Positions 50,944-60,395 of a stretch of DNA of 64,000 nucleotides are shown here, piece by piece. The stretch spans positions 17,995 to 81,994 of the forward strand of contig JAEUPJ010000029.1 in NCBI GenBank assembly GCA_016790285.1. The letters run 5' to 3'. The DNA comes from Roseateles sp. (lineage in GTDB: Bacteria > Pseudomonadota > Gammaproteobacteria > Burkholderiales > Burkholderiaceae_C). Every line of letters starts with the position of its first letter. Within the stretch, counting starts at the first letter, position 1. The notes under the pieces are model-generated. The model saw only the letters and a program-made list of their open reading frames with translations, had not been told where the DNA came from and searched no databases. Both the position numbers and the translations under genes were made by a program.

Positions 50944-51567
50944 GTGAATGCCACCCCGACCGTTCCCGACACCTGCTCGACCACCGAGGCCGCCCAGCGC
51001 CTCGGCATGGCTGTGCGTTCCGTGCAACTGATGGTCGACCGAGGCGAGCTCCAGGCCTGGAAGACACCGGGCGGCCACCGCCGCATCCTGCGCAGCTCGC
51101 TGGACGCCTGGCTCGCCGGGCGGGGCGGCGCCGGGCTCGCCGCAGCACCCGCCCCGGCGGCCGCGGCGGCCGGCCGGCCGCTGACGCTGCTGTTGATCGA
51201 AGACTCGGTCCATTTCCAGAACCTCATCAGCCTGGTCGTCAAGCGCGAACTGCCCGAGGCCGAACTGCACGTCGCCTCTGACGGCATCGCCGGGCTGGCC
51301 ATGGCCGGCCGGCTGGAGCCCGACGTGCTGCTGATCGACATCCTGCTGCCCGGCATCGACGGCGCCGCGCTGATCACGAGCCTGCGCTCACACCCGCAGT
51401 TCGCACGCAGCCGCCTCATCGTCATCACGGCGCTGGACGAAGCCCAACGCGCGCCTTACGCCTTCGCGCTGGCCGGCGTGCCGCTGGTGCACAAGACGGC
51501 CCTCGTCACCGAGCTGCCGCCGCTGCTCGCCCAGGCCACGGCCGCGCTGGCCGAAGTGCCGGCCTGA
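50944..51567 (+). CDS. Excisionase-type HTH fused to a receiver domain (GTG start)
   Basis: 207 residues from the GTG at 50944. The N-terminal 60 residues are a MerR/excisionase-like winged helix (STTEAAQRLGMAVRSVQLMVDRGELQAWKTPGGHRRI). An Ala/Pro linker and a receiver domain follow (about 80-200, acidic pocket ED, phospho-acceptor D132, Lys of VHKTAL). This reversed order, DNA-binding first, is unusual for response regulators. It is divergent from the HD-GYP/kinase operon. Confidence 0.83.
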   Translation: MNATPTVPDTCSTTEAAQRLGMAVRSVQLMVDRGELQAWKTPGGHRRILRSSLDAWLAGRGGAGLAAAPAPAAAAAGRPLTLLLIEDSVHFQNLISLVVKRELPEAELHVASDGIAGLAMAGRLEPDVLLIDILLPGIDGAALITSLRSHPQFARSRLIVITALDEAQRAPYAFALAGVPLVHKTALVTELPPLLAQATAALAEVPA

Positions 51568-51613
51568 CGCCACTGCCACGCGGGCCCCTTCGCCGAACCC
51601 GCCCCTCCTGCCC

Positions 51614-52357
51614 ATGCCCGCGCGCCTGCTGTTGATCGAGGACGACCCGTCCATTGCGCGATTCGTCGAGATCGCGCTGGACGGTCTGCCCGAGCACGAT
51701 GCGGCCGCCCCGGCCATCGAGCTCACGGTGGTGCGCACGCTGGCCGAGGCCCGCGCGGCGCTCGCGGCCGGCGGCTGGCGGCTCGTCATCAGCGACCTGA
51801 TGCTGCCCGACGGCTCGGCCGAGAGCCTGCTGGCCGATGGCCTCGCGCTCGGGCCGGCGGCGCCGAAATGGGTGGTCTTCAGCGCCGGCGTGCAGGAGGA
51901 GCGGCGTGCTGCGCTGGCCGAGCGCGGCGTGGCCTGCATGCTGCGCAAGCCGGTGCCGCTGGTCGAGCTGCTCGACACCATCGCCGGGCTGCTGCGCGAG
52001 GCCTCCACCGCCCCCGCCGAGCCCGCGGCCCCGCCGGCCGTCGACCCCGTGCAGCAGCATTTCGGCGGCGACCGTGCACTTTTCGAGAGCTTTCGCAGCG
52101 GTTGCCTGGAGCGCTTCGCGGACGACCTCGCCCAGGGCCACGCGGCCGTCGCGGCGGGAGACGCCCAGGCGCTGCGCCGTGTGGCGCATGGCCTGAAGGC
52201 GGTGCTGGCGCTGATCGGCGAGCCGGGCCTCTCGGCGCAGGCGCGCGTGCTGGAAGACGCCGCCGCCGCCTGTGCCCCTGGCGAGCCCCCGCCGCCGGGC
52301 TGGGAGCCCCTGGCCTTCGGCCTGGAGGGCCTGCGCGCCGGCCGCTTTGCAGCCTGA
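51614..52357 (+). CDS. Receiver-Hpt phosphorelay protein
   Basis: 247 residues: a receiver domain (1-130, EDD at 9-11, phospho-acceptor D61, Lys of LRKPVPL) and a C-terminal histidine phosphotransfer domain (about 150-245) with VAHGLKAVLALIG and H192. It can take phosphate from the PAS kinase and pass it to other receivers. It follows the HTH-receiver gene by 46 bases. Confidence 0.85.
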   Translation: MPARLLLIEDDPSIARFVEIALDGLPEHDAAAPAIELTVVRTLAEARAALAAGGWRLVISDLMLPDGSAESLLADGLALGPAAPKWVVFSAGVQEERRAALAERGVACMLRKPVPLVELLDTIAGLLREASTAPAEPAAPPAVDPVQQHFGGDRALFESFRSGCLERFADDLAQGHAAVAAGDAQALRRVAHGLKAVLALIGEPGLSAQARVLEDAAAACAPGEPPPPGWEPLAFGLEGLRAGRFAA

Positions 52358-52557
52358 GTCGCTGCAACACCCAGCACATTTGGCAGATTCGGTCCATGCC
52401 CCACCGGTTTGGGGGGCGAGACCTTGCCCATGAATATCAGCAGATTTGATAATGCCCCCAGTTTTGGAGTCCCCACCCACCATGCCGACCGACTGCCGAC
52501 GACGCCTGCGCGCCCGCCCCTGCCTCCTTTGCCCTGCGGCAGCCTGAAGGAGGCGTC

Positions 52558-52929
52558 ATGAAAACCAGTCACGTCCTCTACGTGGAGGACGACCCGGTCA
52601 ATGCCATGCTGATGCAGGGCATCCTCGAGCTTCGCCCCGGCTACGTGCTGCAGGTGGCACGCAGCGGGGCCGAGGCGCGCCGCATGGCCGCCCAGGGGCC
52701 CGTTGACCTGCTGCTGTGCGACCTGCACCTGCCCGACGTCGGCGGCGGCGAGCTGCTGGCGCAGCTGCGGGAGGCCGGCCTGCCTGCGGGCGTGCCGGCG
52801 CTGCTGGTCACGGCCGAATCCGACTACGTGGCCGCCCAGTTGGCGCGCCACCACGGCTACGACGGCCACTGGACCAAGCCGCTGGACGTGGCCGCCACGC
52901 TGCGCAGCCTGGAGCGCTGGCTGTCCTGA
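52558..52929 (+). CDS. Single-domain response regulator
   Basis: 123 residues, receiver only: EDD at 10-12, phospho-acceptor D55 (LLLCDLHLPD), TAES and KPLD. AAGGAGG-like sequence lies just before the ATG. It is preceded by a 200-base gap in which I see only compositionally ordinary sequence. It probably ends the relay that starts with the PAS kinase. Confidence 0.87.
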   Translation: MKTSHVLYVEDDPVNAMLMQGILELRPGYVLQVARSGAEARRMAAQGPVDLLLCDLHLPDVGGGELLAQLREAGLPAGVPALLVTAESDYVAAQLARHHGYDGHWTKPLDVAATLRSLERWLS

Positions 52930-53026
52930 CGCCGATCCCGGCGACATGACACAAAACTTTGCGCATCGGCCACAAGGCCTTGCGTGAATGGGGCGATCCT
53001 GCGGCCAACGCCACGGGAGACCGCTC

Positions 53027-54595
53027 ATGACCCACCGCCGCTTCGTGCTCAGCTGCGCCGCGCTGGCGGCGGCCTCGATGCTGGCCCGCCGCGTCCCCGC
53101 CGCCGTGCTGGGCAACCCGGCCGACGGCGCGCCGCTCACCGCCGACGAGCGCGCCCTGCACGCCCTCAACCGCCTGGGCTACGGCCCCCGCCCCGCCGAC
53201 GCCGCTGCCATCGCCGCCCAGGGCGCCGGCCCGTGGCTGGAGCGCTTCCTCACCGAGCAGCTCGAACCCCGTCGCCTGCCCCAGCCCGACAGCCTCACCA
53301 CGCGGCTGGCGGGGCTGGACGCGCTGCAGCTCAGCCAGGCCGAGCTCTTCGGCCGCTACCGCGAGGCCGTCAAGGCCGCCCGCGAAGCGCGGCGCGAGAA
53401 GGCGCAGGGCATGGCCGCCGATGCCGACGCGCTCAACGCCGTGCGCGACAAGGTCCGGCCCCTGGTGGCGCAAGCCGCCACGGCGCGGCTGTCGCGCGCG
53501 CTGCAGAGCCCCGCGCAGCTCGAAGAGGTCCTCACCGAGTTCTGGTTCAACCACTTCAATGTCTTCGCGGGCAAAAACGCGGTCGGCGTGCTGCTGGCGG
53601 ACTACGAGCAGCGCGCCATCCGCCCCCACGTGCTGGGGCGCTTTCGCGACATGCTCGGCGCGACGGCCCGCCACCCGGCGATGCTCATCTACCTCGACAA
53701 CGCGCAGAGCGTGGTTGCCGGCTACCAGCCACCCCAGCGCGCGCGCCGCCTGCTGGATGCGCGCCCCGAGCTCAAGGCCCGCGTGCCCGCCGGCCTCAAC
53801 GAGAACTACGCCCGTGAGCTGATGGAGCTGCACACCCTCGGCGTGGACGGCGGCTACACCCAGCGCGACGTGACCGAACTCGCGCGCATGCTCACGGGTT
53901 GGGGCCTGGACACGCGCAAGGCCCTGCTCGGCGGCACGGGCGACCTCTTTGAATTCGACCCGCGCAAGCACGACGGCGGCACCAAGACCTGGTTGGGCCA
54001 GACCATCCAGGGTGCCGGCCAAGCCGAGGGCGAGCAGGCGCTGGACCTGCTGGCCCGCCACCCCGCCACGGCCCGCCACCTGGCCTACAAGTTCGCCCAG
54101 GCCTTCGTGGCCGACGAGCCGCCGGCGAGCCTCGTCGCCAAGCTCGCCGAGAACTTCCGCGCCACCGGGGGCGACCTGCGCGAGTTCACGCGCACGCTGA
54201 TCCGCGCCGACGAGTTCTGGCAGCGCGGGGCCTACCAGGCCAAGTTCAAGACGCCCTACCAATACCTGCTGTCCAGCCTGCGGGCCCTCGACCTGCAGCC
54301 CACCAACCTGCAGAGCCTGCTGGCGGCGCTGGCCCAGGCCGGCCAGCCCCTGTTCGGCGCCGTGACGCCCGACGGCTACAAGAACACGGCCGCCGCCTGG
54401 CGCAACCCGGAGGCCCTGACCCAGCGGGTGCAGCTCGCCACCACGCTCGGCCAGCGCAGCGGTGTCAGCGCCGAGCGGCTGACGACGACCCTCGGGGCGT
54501 CGGTCAGCGAGCCCACGCGCCGCACGCTGGCCAGCGAGCCCGCCGCCCAGCAAGTCGCCCTGCTGCTGGCCAGTCCCGATTTCATGAAGAGGTAG
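53027..54595 (+). CDS. DUF1800 secreted protein, copy 1
   Basis: 522 residues. An N-terminal RR-containing signal (MTHRRFVLSCAALAAASMLARR) suggests Tat or Sec export. Family landmarks are ALNRLGYGPRPAD, LTEFWFNHFNVFAGK, NENYARELMELHTLGVDGGYTQRDV and FDPRKHDGGTKTWLG. Function is unknown; DUF1800 genes nearly always precede a DUF1501 gene, as here with a five-base gap. Confidence 0.9.
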   Translation: MTHRRFVLSCAALAAASMLARRVPAAVLGNPADGAPLTADERALHALNRLGYGPRPADAAAIAAQGAGPWLERFLTEQLEPRRLPQPDSLTTRLAGLDALQLSQAELFGRYREAVKAAREARREKAQGMAADADALNAVRDKVRPLVAQAATARLSRALQSPAQLEEVLTEFWFNHFNVFAGKNAVGVLLADYEQRAIRPHVLGRFRDMLGATARHPAMLIYLDNAQSVVAGYQPPQRARRLLDARPELKARVPAGLNENYARELMELHTLGVDGGYTQRDVTELARMLTGWGLDTRKALLGGTGDLFEFDPRKHDGGTKTWLGQTIQGAGQAEGEQALDLLARHPATARHLAYKFAQAFVADEPPASLVAKLAENFRATGGDLREFTRTLIRADEFWQRGAYQAKFKTPYQYLLSSLRALDLQPTNLQSLLAALAQAGQPLFGAVTPDGYKNTAAAWRNPEALTQRVQLATTLGQRSGVSAERLTTTLGASVSEPTRRTLASEPAAQQVALLLASPDFMKR

Positions 54596-54600
54596 CCACC

Positions 54601-55833
54601 GTGTTACGTCGCCAACTCCTGCACTTCGGTGCCTTCACCCTCGGCGGGCTGCCGGTGTCCCTGGTCAAGGCCCAGGGCGCGGCCCAGAAGAAGCTCGTCG
54701 TCGTCATGCTGCGCGGCGCGGTGGACGGCCTCTCGGTCGTGGCGCCCTATGGCGAGCGCGAGTACGCGGCCAGCCGCCCGCAGATCGCGCTGGCGCCGCC
54801 CGGGGCGGACGACGGCCTGCTCAAGCTGGACTCGCTGTTCGGCCTGCACCCGGCGCTGGCGCCGCTCAAGCGCCACTGGGACGGCGGCCAGCTCGCCTTC
54901 GTGCATGCCAGCGGCTCGCCCGACCCCACGCGCTCGCACTTCGACGCGCAGGACTACTTCGAATCCGGCACGCCCGGGCGCAAGTCCACGCCGGACGGCT
55001 GGATGAACCGGCTGCTGGCCGCACTGCCCGGCGAGCCCGCACCGACGCGCGCCATCAGCCAGGGCAGCACGCCGCCGCGCATCTTCGCGGGCACGGCCAG
55101 CGTGGCCAGCCTGGGCCTGGGCCCCAATGCCCTGCAGCGGCGCGCCATCGACGACCCCAGGATGCAGGCAGGCCTGGCGCGGCTGTACGCGGGCGACGCC
55201 CAGCTCAGCAGCACCCTGCGCGACACCACCGAGGGCCGCGGCGAGATGGCGCGCAGCATGGCCGCCGCCGAGCCCCGCTCCATGGACCCGAGCGCGGACG
55301 GCGGCGCGCCCTCGGCCCGCAGCTTCGCCGCGGACGCGCGGCGCCTGGGCCAGCTCATCCGCAAGGACCCCCACACCCAGCTCGCCTTCACTGCCGTGGG
55401 CGGCTGGGACACCCACGTCAACCAGGGCGCCGCGCGTGGCCAGCTGGCCAGCCGACTCACGAGCCTGGGCCAGGGGCTGGACGCGCTCAGCCAGGGGCTG
55501 GGCGACACGCTCAAGGACACCGTCATCGTCGTGGCCAGCGAGTTCGGCCGCACCTTGCGCCAGAACGGCAATGGCGGCACCGACCACGGCCGCGGCAACG
55601 TCATCTGGCTGCTCGGCGGCCCGGTGGCCGGTGGCCAGGTGCTGGGCGAGTGGCCGGGCCTGGACAGCAGCGCACTGGCCGACGGCCGCGACCTCGCCGT
55701 GCGCACGGACTTCCGCCAGGTGCTCGCGCCGCTGCTGCAGCGTCACCTGGGCCTGTCGGAAACCGCACTGGCGACAGTGTTTCCCGGCGGCCCGCAAACT
55801 TGGCGTTATGCAGACAAGCTGCTGAGGGCCTGA
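54601..55833 (+). CDS. DUF1501 secreted protein, copy 1 (GTG start)
   Basis: 410 residues from the GTG at 54601. The signal region is MLRRQLLHFGAFTLGGLPVSLVKAQ. DUF1501 belongs to the alkaline-phosphatase/sulphatase-like superfamily: VVVMLRGAVDGLSVVAPYG, GGWDTHVNQG, VASEFGRTLRQNGNGGTDHG. These carry the metal-binding Asp and His positions. Substrate unknown. Pair with the DUF1800 gene upstream. Confidence 0.9.
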   Translation: MLRRQLLHFGAFTLGGLPVSLVKAQGAAQKKLVVVMLRGAVDGLSVVAPYGEREYAASRPQIALAPPGADDGLLKLDSLFGLHPALAPLKRHWDGGQLAFVHASGSPDPTRSHFDAQDYFESGTPGRKSTPDGWMNRLLAALPGEPAPTRAISQGSTPPRIFAGTASVASLGLGPNALQRRAIDDPRMQAGLARLYAGDAQLSSTLRDTTEGRGEMARSMAAAEPRSMDPSADGGAPSARSFAADARRLGQLIRKDPHTQLAFTAVGGWDTHVNQGAARGQLASRLTSLGQGLDALSQGLGDTLKDTVIVVASEFGRTLRQNGNGGTDHGRGNVIWLLGGPVAGGQVLGEWPGLDSSALADGRDLAVRTDFRQVLAPLLQRHLGLSETALATVFPGGPQTWRYADKLLRA

Positions 55834-55872
55834 GGCCCGCGGCGGCAGCGTTCAAACGGATGGGAGAACGAC

Positions 55873-55962
55873 ATGATGCGAGTGACGTTTCCGGGGTTCG
55901 GTTTCGGCCTGCTGGTGGCGGTGCTCGCCTATTGCTTCCTGGTGGCCACGGGCGTAGCCTGA
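55873..55962 (+). CDS. Possible 29-residue membrane protein
   Basis: ATG at 55873 after GGGAGAA, stop TGA at 55960-55962. The product MMRVTFPGFGFGLLVAVLAY continues as one hydrophobic helix to residue 29. The spacing after DUF1501 (39 bases) and before the tautomerase-like gene (six bases) fits an operon member. Small size means the call rests on the ribosome site and the helix alone. Confidence 0.45.
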   Translation: MMRVTFPGFGFGLLVAVLAYCFLVATGVA

Positions 55963-55968
55963 GGCGGC

Positions 55969-56322
55969 ATGCCCATCCTTGACATCCACTGGGCCGGCGC
56001 GCCGCCGGCCTCGGCCGACGACATGGCCGCCGCGCTCGCCGACGCCATCGGCGACGCCTTGCAGCAGCCGCCCGGTCGGGTCTGGGTGCGGCTGCACCTC
56101 GTGCACCACGCCGAGAACGGCGGGCCGCTCGCGGGCGCCCAGCCGGTGTTCGTGACCGTGCTGCATGCGCACCCGCCGGCGGGCGACGCGCTCAAGGCCG
56201 AGATCACCGCCATCACGTCCGCCGTCGCGGCGGCCAGCGGGCGGCCGCGCGAGCGGGTTCACCTCGAGTACGCCGCGCCGGGCGCGGGGCGCATCGCCTT
56301 TGGCGGCAGGCTGGTGGACTAG
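55969..56322 (+). CDS. Tautomerase-superfamily-like protein
   Basis: 117 residues. Starts M-P-I-L-D-I, leaving Pro at the N-terminus after Met removal, the catalytic residue of 4-oxalocrotonate tautomerases. Two beta-alpha units are suggested (ADDMAAALADAIGDALQQPPGRVWVRLHLV and GDALKAEITAITSAVAAASGRPRERVHLEYA), as in the longer cis-CaaD/MIF class. Substrate unknown. It converges on the chemoreceptor gene with a one-base gap. Confidence 0.65.
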   Translation: MPILDIHWAGAPPASADDMAAALADAIGDALQQPPGRVWVRLHLVHHAENGGPLAGAQPVFVTVLHAHPPAGDALKAEITAITSAVAAASGRPRERVHLEYAAPGAGRIAFGGRLVD

Positions 56323-56323
56323 C

Positions 56324-58336
56324 TCAGAGCCCGCGCTTGGCCTGCGTGAGCAGGGTCGCCACCTCTGTGCTGATGCGGGCGAAGGTGGAGCCCGAGCCGA
56401 TCAGTCGTTCGGCCTGTTCATACTGACCCCCGTTGATGCGCCGCGCCACGTCGCCGGCGGCCTGGTGGAACTGCGCATGCTTGTCCACGAGGGCAACGAA
56501 CGTGGGTCGGCCGCGCCAGCGCCGCTCGCCGTCGCCGTGCAGCCAGCGGCCCAGCGGGCATTGGTCGTCGCGGCAGATCGTTTCGGCATCCAGGCGGTCA
56601 TGATCGGCAATGGCCTGGCGCAGCCTGACCTTCCAGTCGCGGTGCGCGCCGATGGCTGCATCGAAATCGAAGTCTGCGCGCATCGGCTGCGGGTCGTCGT
56701 CGTCGGGCATGTCGGCGGGTAGCGCGAATCGCGCCACCTCGCCGACGAGGCTGTCGGCCTGCGACTTCATCGAGGCAGCGGCAGCGGCGGTCTCCTCGAC
56801 GAGCGCGGCGTTCTGCTGTGTGGCGCGGTCGAGCTCCTGCACGGCCTGGCCGATCTGGGCGATGCCCTGGCTCTGCTCGCGGGCTGCCTGCGCCACGTCG
56901 CCGAGCAGTTGATCCACGCGCTGTGAGCCCTCGACGATCAGCGCGATGGTGTCTCCCGCCCGGCCGACGATGACGGCGCCGGATTCCACTTGCTCCACGC
57001 TGCGGCTGATGAGGGTCTTGATCTCCTTGGCCGCATCGGCGCTGCGCTGGGCCAGCATGCGCACCTCGCTGGCTACCACGGCAAAGCCACGCCCCTGCTC
57101 GCCGGCGCGTGCGGCTTCCACTGCGGCGTTGAGCGCCAGGATGTTGGTCTGGAACGAGATGCCGTCGATGGTGGCGATGATCTCGGCGATGCGCGTGGAC
57201 GAGTCGCGGATGCCTTCCATCGTGCGCACCACCTCCTGCATGACACGGCCGCCCTCGGCCGCAGTGCGTGCGTTGTCCTGCGCGACGCGTGACGCCTCGG
57301 CCGTGTGCTCGGCGCTGCTCGTGACGGTAGCGGTGATCTCCTCCATCGACGCCGCGGACTCCTCGAGGTTGGCCGCGGCCTGCTCCGTGCGGGACGAGAG
57401 GTCCATGGCGCCGCTGGCGATCTCATCGCTGGAATGCATGATCTGGTCGCTGGAGCGGCGTACGCGGTGCACCATGAGGCGCAGCGAGTCCTGCATGGCG
57501 GCGAGTTCGCGCATCAGCTCGGCCGCCTCGTCGCGACCCCAGGGCGACGGGGTCGTGGTGAGGTCCCCGGCCGTCATGGCGCGCAGATGGCGGCGCGTCT
57601 CCGACAGGCCACCATTGATCACTTTGTAAAAGCTCAGGAACAGGTAGCCGGCCAAGGCGAGTACTGCGACCAGCACGATGGCCGCTTCACCGATGGCGGC
57701 CATCTCGGCCTTGCGCAGGTCGTCCACGTACAGGCCCGAGCCCACCACCCAGCCCCAGGGCTCGAAGCCCTTGACGTACGAGATCTTGTCGACCGGCCTG
57801 TCCTGCCCCGGCTTGGGCCATTGGTAGGCGACGAAACCCTGGCCGTGGCGCCGGACCTCCTCGACGAACGCCTTGAAGAGCGGGAATCCGTTGGGGTCCA
57901 GGATGCCGCTGCCGTCCTTGCCCTCCAGCTCAGGCTTGACCGGATGCATCACGACGCGCGCTTGCATGTCGTTGATCCAGAAGTACTCCTTGCCGTCGTA
58001 GCGCAGGCGTGACACGGCTTCGCGAGCACGCGCCTGGGCCTCCTCGCGCGACATGCCCGCTGCCTCCAGGCCCTGGGCCCACGTCAGCAGGCCATGGGCG
58101 ATCTCGACGTGCTGGCGCACGGCGTTCTGGCGTTCGGCGAGTTGGGCGCCCGCCTCGTCTCGGATCAGCCAGGCCAGCAACGCCACCATGGGAAGCACGA
58201 AGGTGGCGGAGATCAGCAGCGCCTTGGCGCCGAACTGCAGGTTGCGGAACAGGCGGATGCCAGGAGCCCAGAAGCCATGATGGGCGAAGAATCCGTTGTC
58301 CTGGGAGGGGCGGGAGTGGGCTGCAGCGTTCGACAT
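56324..58336 (-). CDS. Methyl-accepting chemotaxis protein with Cache and CZB domains
   Basis: 670 residues. The first membrane helix (about 38-56) is followed by a periplasmic single Cache domain (60-205) with [15 protein letters not shown], a second helix (about 213-232), HAMP and a signalling domain with tip [25 protein letters not shown]. The C-terminal CZB domain has candidate zinc ligands H579, C593 (CPLGRWL), H620 and H624. CZB zinc sites sense zinc or hypochlorous acid in other bacteria, so the receptor may combine a periplasmic small-molecule signal with a cytoplasmic redox or zinc signal. No other chemotaxis genes are nearby. Confidence 0.92.
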   Translation of the reverse strand: MSNAAAHSRPSQDNGFFAHHGFWAPGIRLFRNLQFGAKALLISATFVLPMVALLAWLIRDEAGAQLAERQNAVRQHVEIAHGLLTWAQGLEAAGMSREEAQARAREAVSRLRYDGKEYFWINDMQARVVMHPVKPELEGKDGSGILDPNGFPLFKAFVEEVRRHGQGFVAYQWPKPGQDRPVDKISYVKGFEPWGWVVGSGLYVDDLRKAEMAAIGEAAIVLVAVLALAGYLFLSFYKVINGGLSETRRHLRAMTAGDLTTTPSPWGRDEAAELMRELAAMQDSLRLMVHRVRRSSDQIMHSSDEIASGAMDLSSRTEQAAANLEESAASMEEITATVTSSAEHTAEASRVAQDNARTAAEGGRVMQEVVRTMEGIRDSSTRIAEIIATIDGISFQTNILALNAAVEAARAGEQGRGFAVVASEVRMLAQRSADAAKEIKTLISRSVEQVESGAVIVGRAGDTIALIVEGSQRVDQLLGDVAQAAREQSQGIAQIGQAVQELDRATQQNAALVEETAAAAASMKSQADSLVGEVARFALPADMPDDDDPQPMRADFDFDAAIGAHRDWKVRLRQAIADHDRLDAETICRDDQCPLGRWLHGDGERRWRGRPTFVALVDKHAQFHQAAGDVARRINGGQYEQAERLIGSGSTFARISTEVATLLTQAKRGL

Positions 58337-58544
58337 GCCAGATGGAGAACCGAGGGAACGCGTGATGCTATGAATCAGAAATGACGCGACCCTTGCGCCA
58401 TGTCAAGGCGGGTGACGTCAATATGGCTTGCGTGCGAATTTCTTCTCGAACGTCGTAGTCGCGGGGAGACCCGTCCCTGTTTCGGGTGTCGAACGACGGC
58501 CAGGCGCCACGCGTTGTGGCGTCAGCATCCGGGAGGGAAAAACC

Positions 58545-59069
58545 ATGCGCCTTGTCTCAAACCACCTGTTCGCACTGAGCTTGGCGGTGCTCGTTGGCGC
58601 CTCCCAGGCGGGGCCGCGCTGTGATGCGGTCAGCGTGAACTACTCGGCGCCGCGCCTGGTGCCGCTGGCCGGGCATGTCGCGGTGGTGCGCCTGACCGAG
58701 CGGCCCGGCCATGTGCTGCCGGCTGCAGACGACGCCGCAGGCGTGCGTTCACCCCAGCAGACGGCGGCGTTTGCCCGCCTGGCTGCCCCCGCGCGCAACG
58801 CCGCCGGCGAGCGCGTGCAGGCCGTGGACCTCTACACCACGCAGGGCCCGGTGCATGCCTGGCGGCTGTCGTTCACGGATGCCAGCGGCGAGGTGGAGCT
58901 GCAGTGGCTCAACGAGGACCTGATCTTCGTGCGCGCGTGGTGGGGCCGCATCGTCGCCACGGACCTGCTGTTCGAGCTGAGCAACGGGCGCTTCATCTAC
59001 GCGCGGGAAGCCAACTACGGCGCGCTCACCGCGCCCTGCGACGAGGCGCCGCCGGCTCAGGCGAAGTAG
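58545..59069 (+). CDS. Secreted protein of unknown function
   Basis: 174 residues from the ATG at 58545, which follows GGGAGGG; an in-frame opening to 58428 lacks these features. Signal peptide ends near ASQAG (about 22). The mature domain has [16 protein letters not shown] and an aromatic strand [18 protein letters not shown]. Two Cys (near C25 and the C-terminus) may pair. Family not recognised. Its last 13 bases overlap the convergent DUF1501 gene. Confidence 0.65.
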   Translation: MRLVSNHLFALSLAVLVGASQAGPRCDAVSVNYSAPRLVPLAGHVAVVRLTERPGHVLPAADDAAGVRSPQQTAAFARLAAPARNAAGERVQAVDLYTTQGPVHAWRLSFTDASGEVELQWLNEDLIFVRAWWGRIVATDLLFELSNGRFIYAREANYGALTAPCDEAPPAQAK

Positions 59070-60394
59070 CCGAGGTTGCGCACCGGGAAGTTGGCCAGGT
59101 GCGGGAAGAGCCCCGGCAGGTCGCCCGCGCCGACGCCGAACCAGCTCGCCAGCGTGGCGCTCATCTGGTCGACCGACGTGGTGGGCAGCCAGCGGCCTTC
59201 GCTGGAGACGTCGTCCGGCCCGCCCAGCACCAGCTGCGGCATGCGGCCGTACAGCCCGCCCTTGACGGCACCGCCGAGCACGAACTGGTGGTTGCCCCAG
59301 GCGTGGTCGGTGCCGCCGCCGGACGCGGGCTGCAGCGTGCGCGCGAAGTCGCTGGCGGTGAAGGCCGTCACCGCATTGGCCAGGCCGAGTTGCTGCATGG
59401 CGTCGTAGAAGGCCTTGAGCGCGAGCCCGAGGTCGTTGAAGAGGGCCTGCTGCTGGTTGAGCTGGTCGTTGTGGGTGTCGAAGCCCCCCAGGCTCACGAA
59501 GAAGAGCTGGCGGTTCACGCCCAGGCCCGAGCGGCCCTCGATGACCTTGGCCACCGTCAGCAGCTGCTGCGCGACATTGCTGTTGAGCCCGCTGAAGAGG
59601 CCCGCCACGCTGCCGGTGCTGGACAGCGCCGTGTTCAGCGCGTTGCTGGCCTTGATGGCCTGGTTGAGCACGCTCGCCGCCGCGCGCTCCTCGGCGTTGG
59701 CATAGGGCTGCTGCAGCAGGCTCTGGTAGAGGGCGTACAGCGGGCTGGCGCTGGGGTTGTTGCCGAAGCCGCGGATGGCGAAGCTGTTGCCGCTGCCGAC
59801 CGCCAGGCCCTGCGTCGTCGCGCCGTTCATGAAGACGTTGTTGCCGCTGACCGACAAGGCCATGGGCACGACGCCGCCGGCAGGCTGCAGGTCGGCCATG
59901 CGGCCGCCCCAGCCGCTGGTCGACGGGGTGCTGTTGCCCGTGAAGGACTGGCCGCGCTGCCACTGGTCCTGCTGGTCGTCGTGCGAGAAGAGGTTGCTCG
60001 GGACCTGCGCCCCGGCGGCGTTGAACTCCGCCTTGGTCATGGGCCGCACGAGCGGGCCGACGTTGGCCTGCACGGCCAGGTGCCCCTGGTTCCAGATGTC
60101 GGCCAGCGGCGCGAGCGCCGGGTGCAGGCCCACGCCGCCGCCGTTGAGCGGCGCGAGTGCCGACTGCGCGAGCGTCAGGCCACCGGCGCCCGCGGTGCCG
60201 CGCGCCTTGGCGTAGGCCGCGTAGCCGGCGGCGTCGGTGGGCACCACCATGTTGTTGCCGTCGTTGCCGCCGTACAGGAAGACGCAGACGAGGGCGCGGT
60301 AGTCGCCGCCGGCCAGCGGCGCGGCGAGCGAGGGCAGGGCGCTGGCCCCGGCCAGGGCCGCGGCGTGGGAGAGCAGATGGCGTCGGGTCAGCAT
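59057..60394 (-). CDS. DUF1501 secreted protein, copy 2
   Basis: 445 residues, N-terminal RR signal ([24 protein letters not shown]), probably Tat. Superfamily landmarks are [30 protein letters not shown] and [28 protein letters not shown], including metal-site Asp and His positions. More complete at the N-terminal GGNDGNN motif than copy 1, where it is RGAVDG. It follows its DUF1800 partner by one base. Confidence 0.9.
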   Translation of the reverse strand: MLTRRHLLSHAAALAGASALPSLAAPLAGGDYRALVCVFLYGGNDGNNMVVPTDAAGYAAYAKARGTAGAGGLTLAQSALAPLNGGGVGLHPALAPLADIWNQGHLAVQANVGPLVRPMTKAEFNAAGAQVPSNLFSHDDQQDQWQRGQSFTGNSTPSTSGWGGRMADLQPAGGVVPMALSVSGNNVFMNGATTQGLAVGSGNSFAIRGFGNNPSASPLYALYQSLLQQPYANAEERAAASVLNQAIKASNALNTALSSTGSVAGLFSGLNSNVAQQLLTVAKVIEGRSGLGVNRQLFFVSLGGFDTHNDQLNQQQALFNDLGLALKAFYDAMQQLGLANAVTAFTASDFARTLQPASGGGTDHAWGNHQFVLGGAVKGGLYGRMPQLVLGGPDDVSSEGRWLPTTSVDQMSATLASWFGVGAGDLPGLFPHLANFPVRNLGYFA

Positions 60395-60395
60395 T

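Noticed and set aside
58337-58440. Sigma-28 promoter for the chemoreceptor
   Set aside because: No TAAA-N15-GCCGATAA pattern is present on the minus strand; only an isolated TTGACA with a poor -10 is seen.
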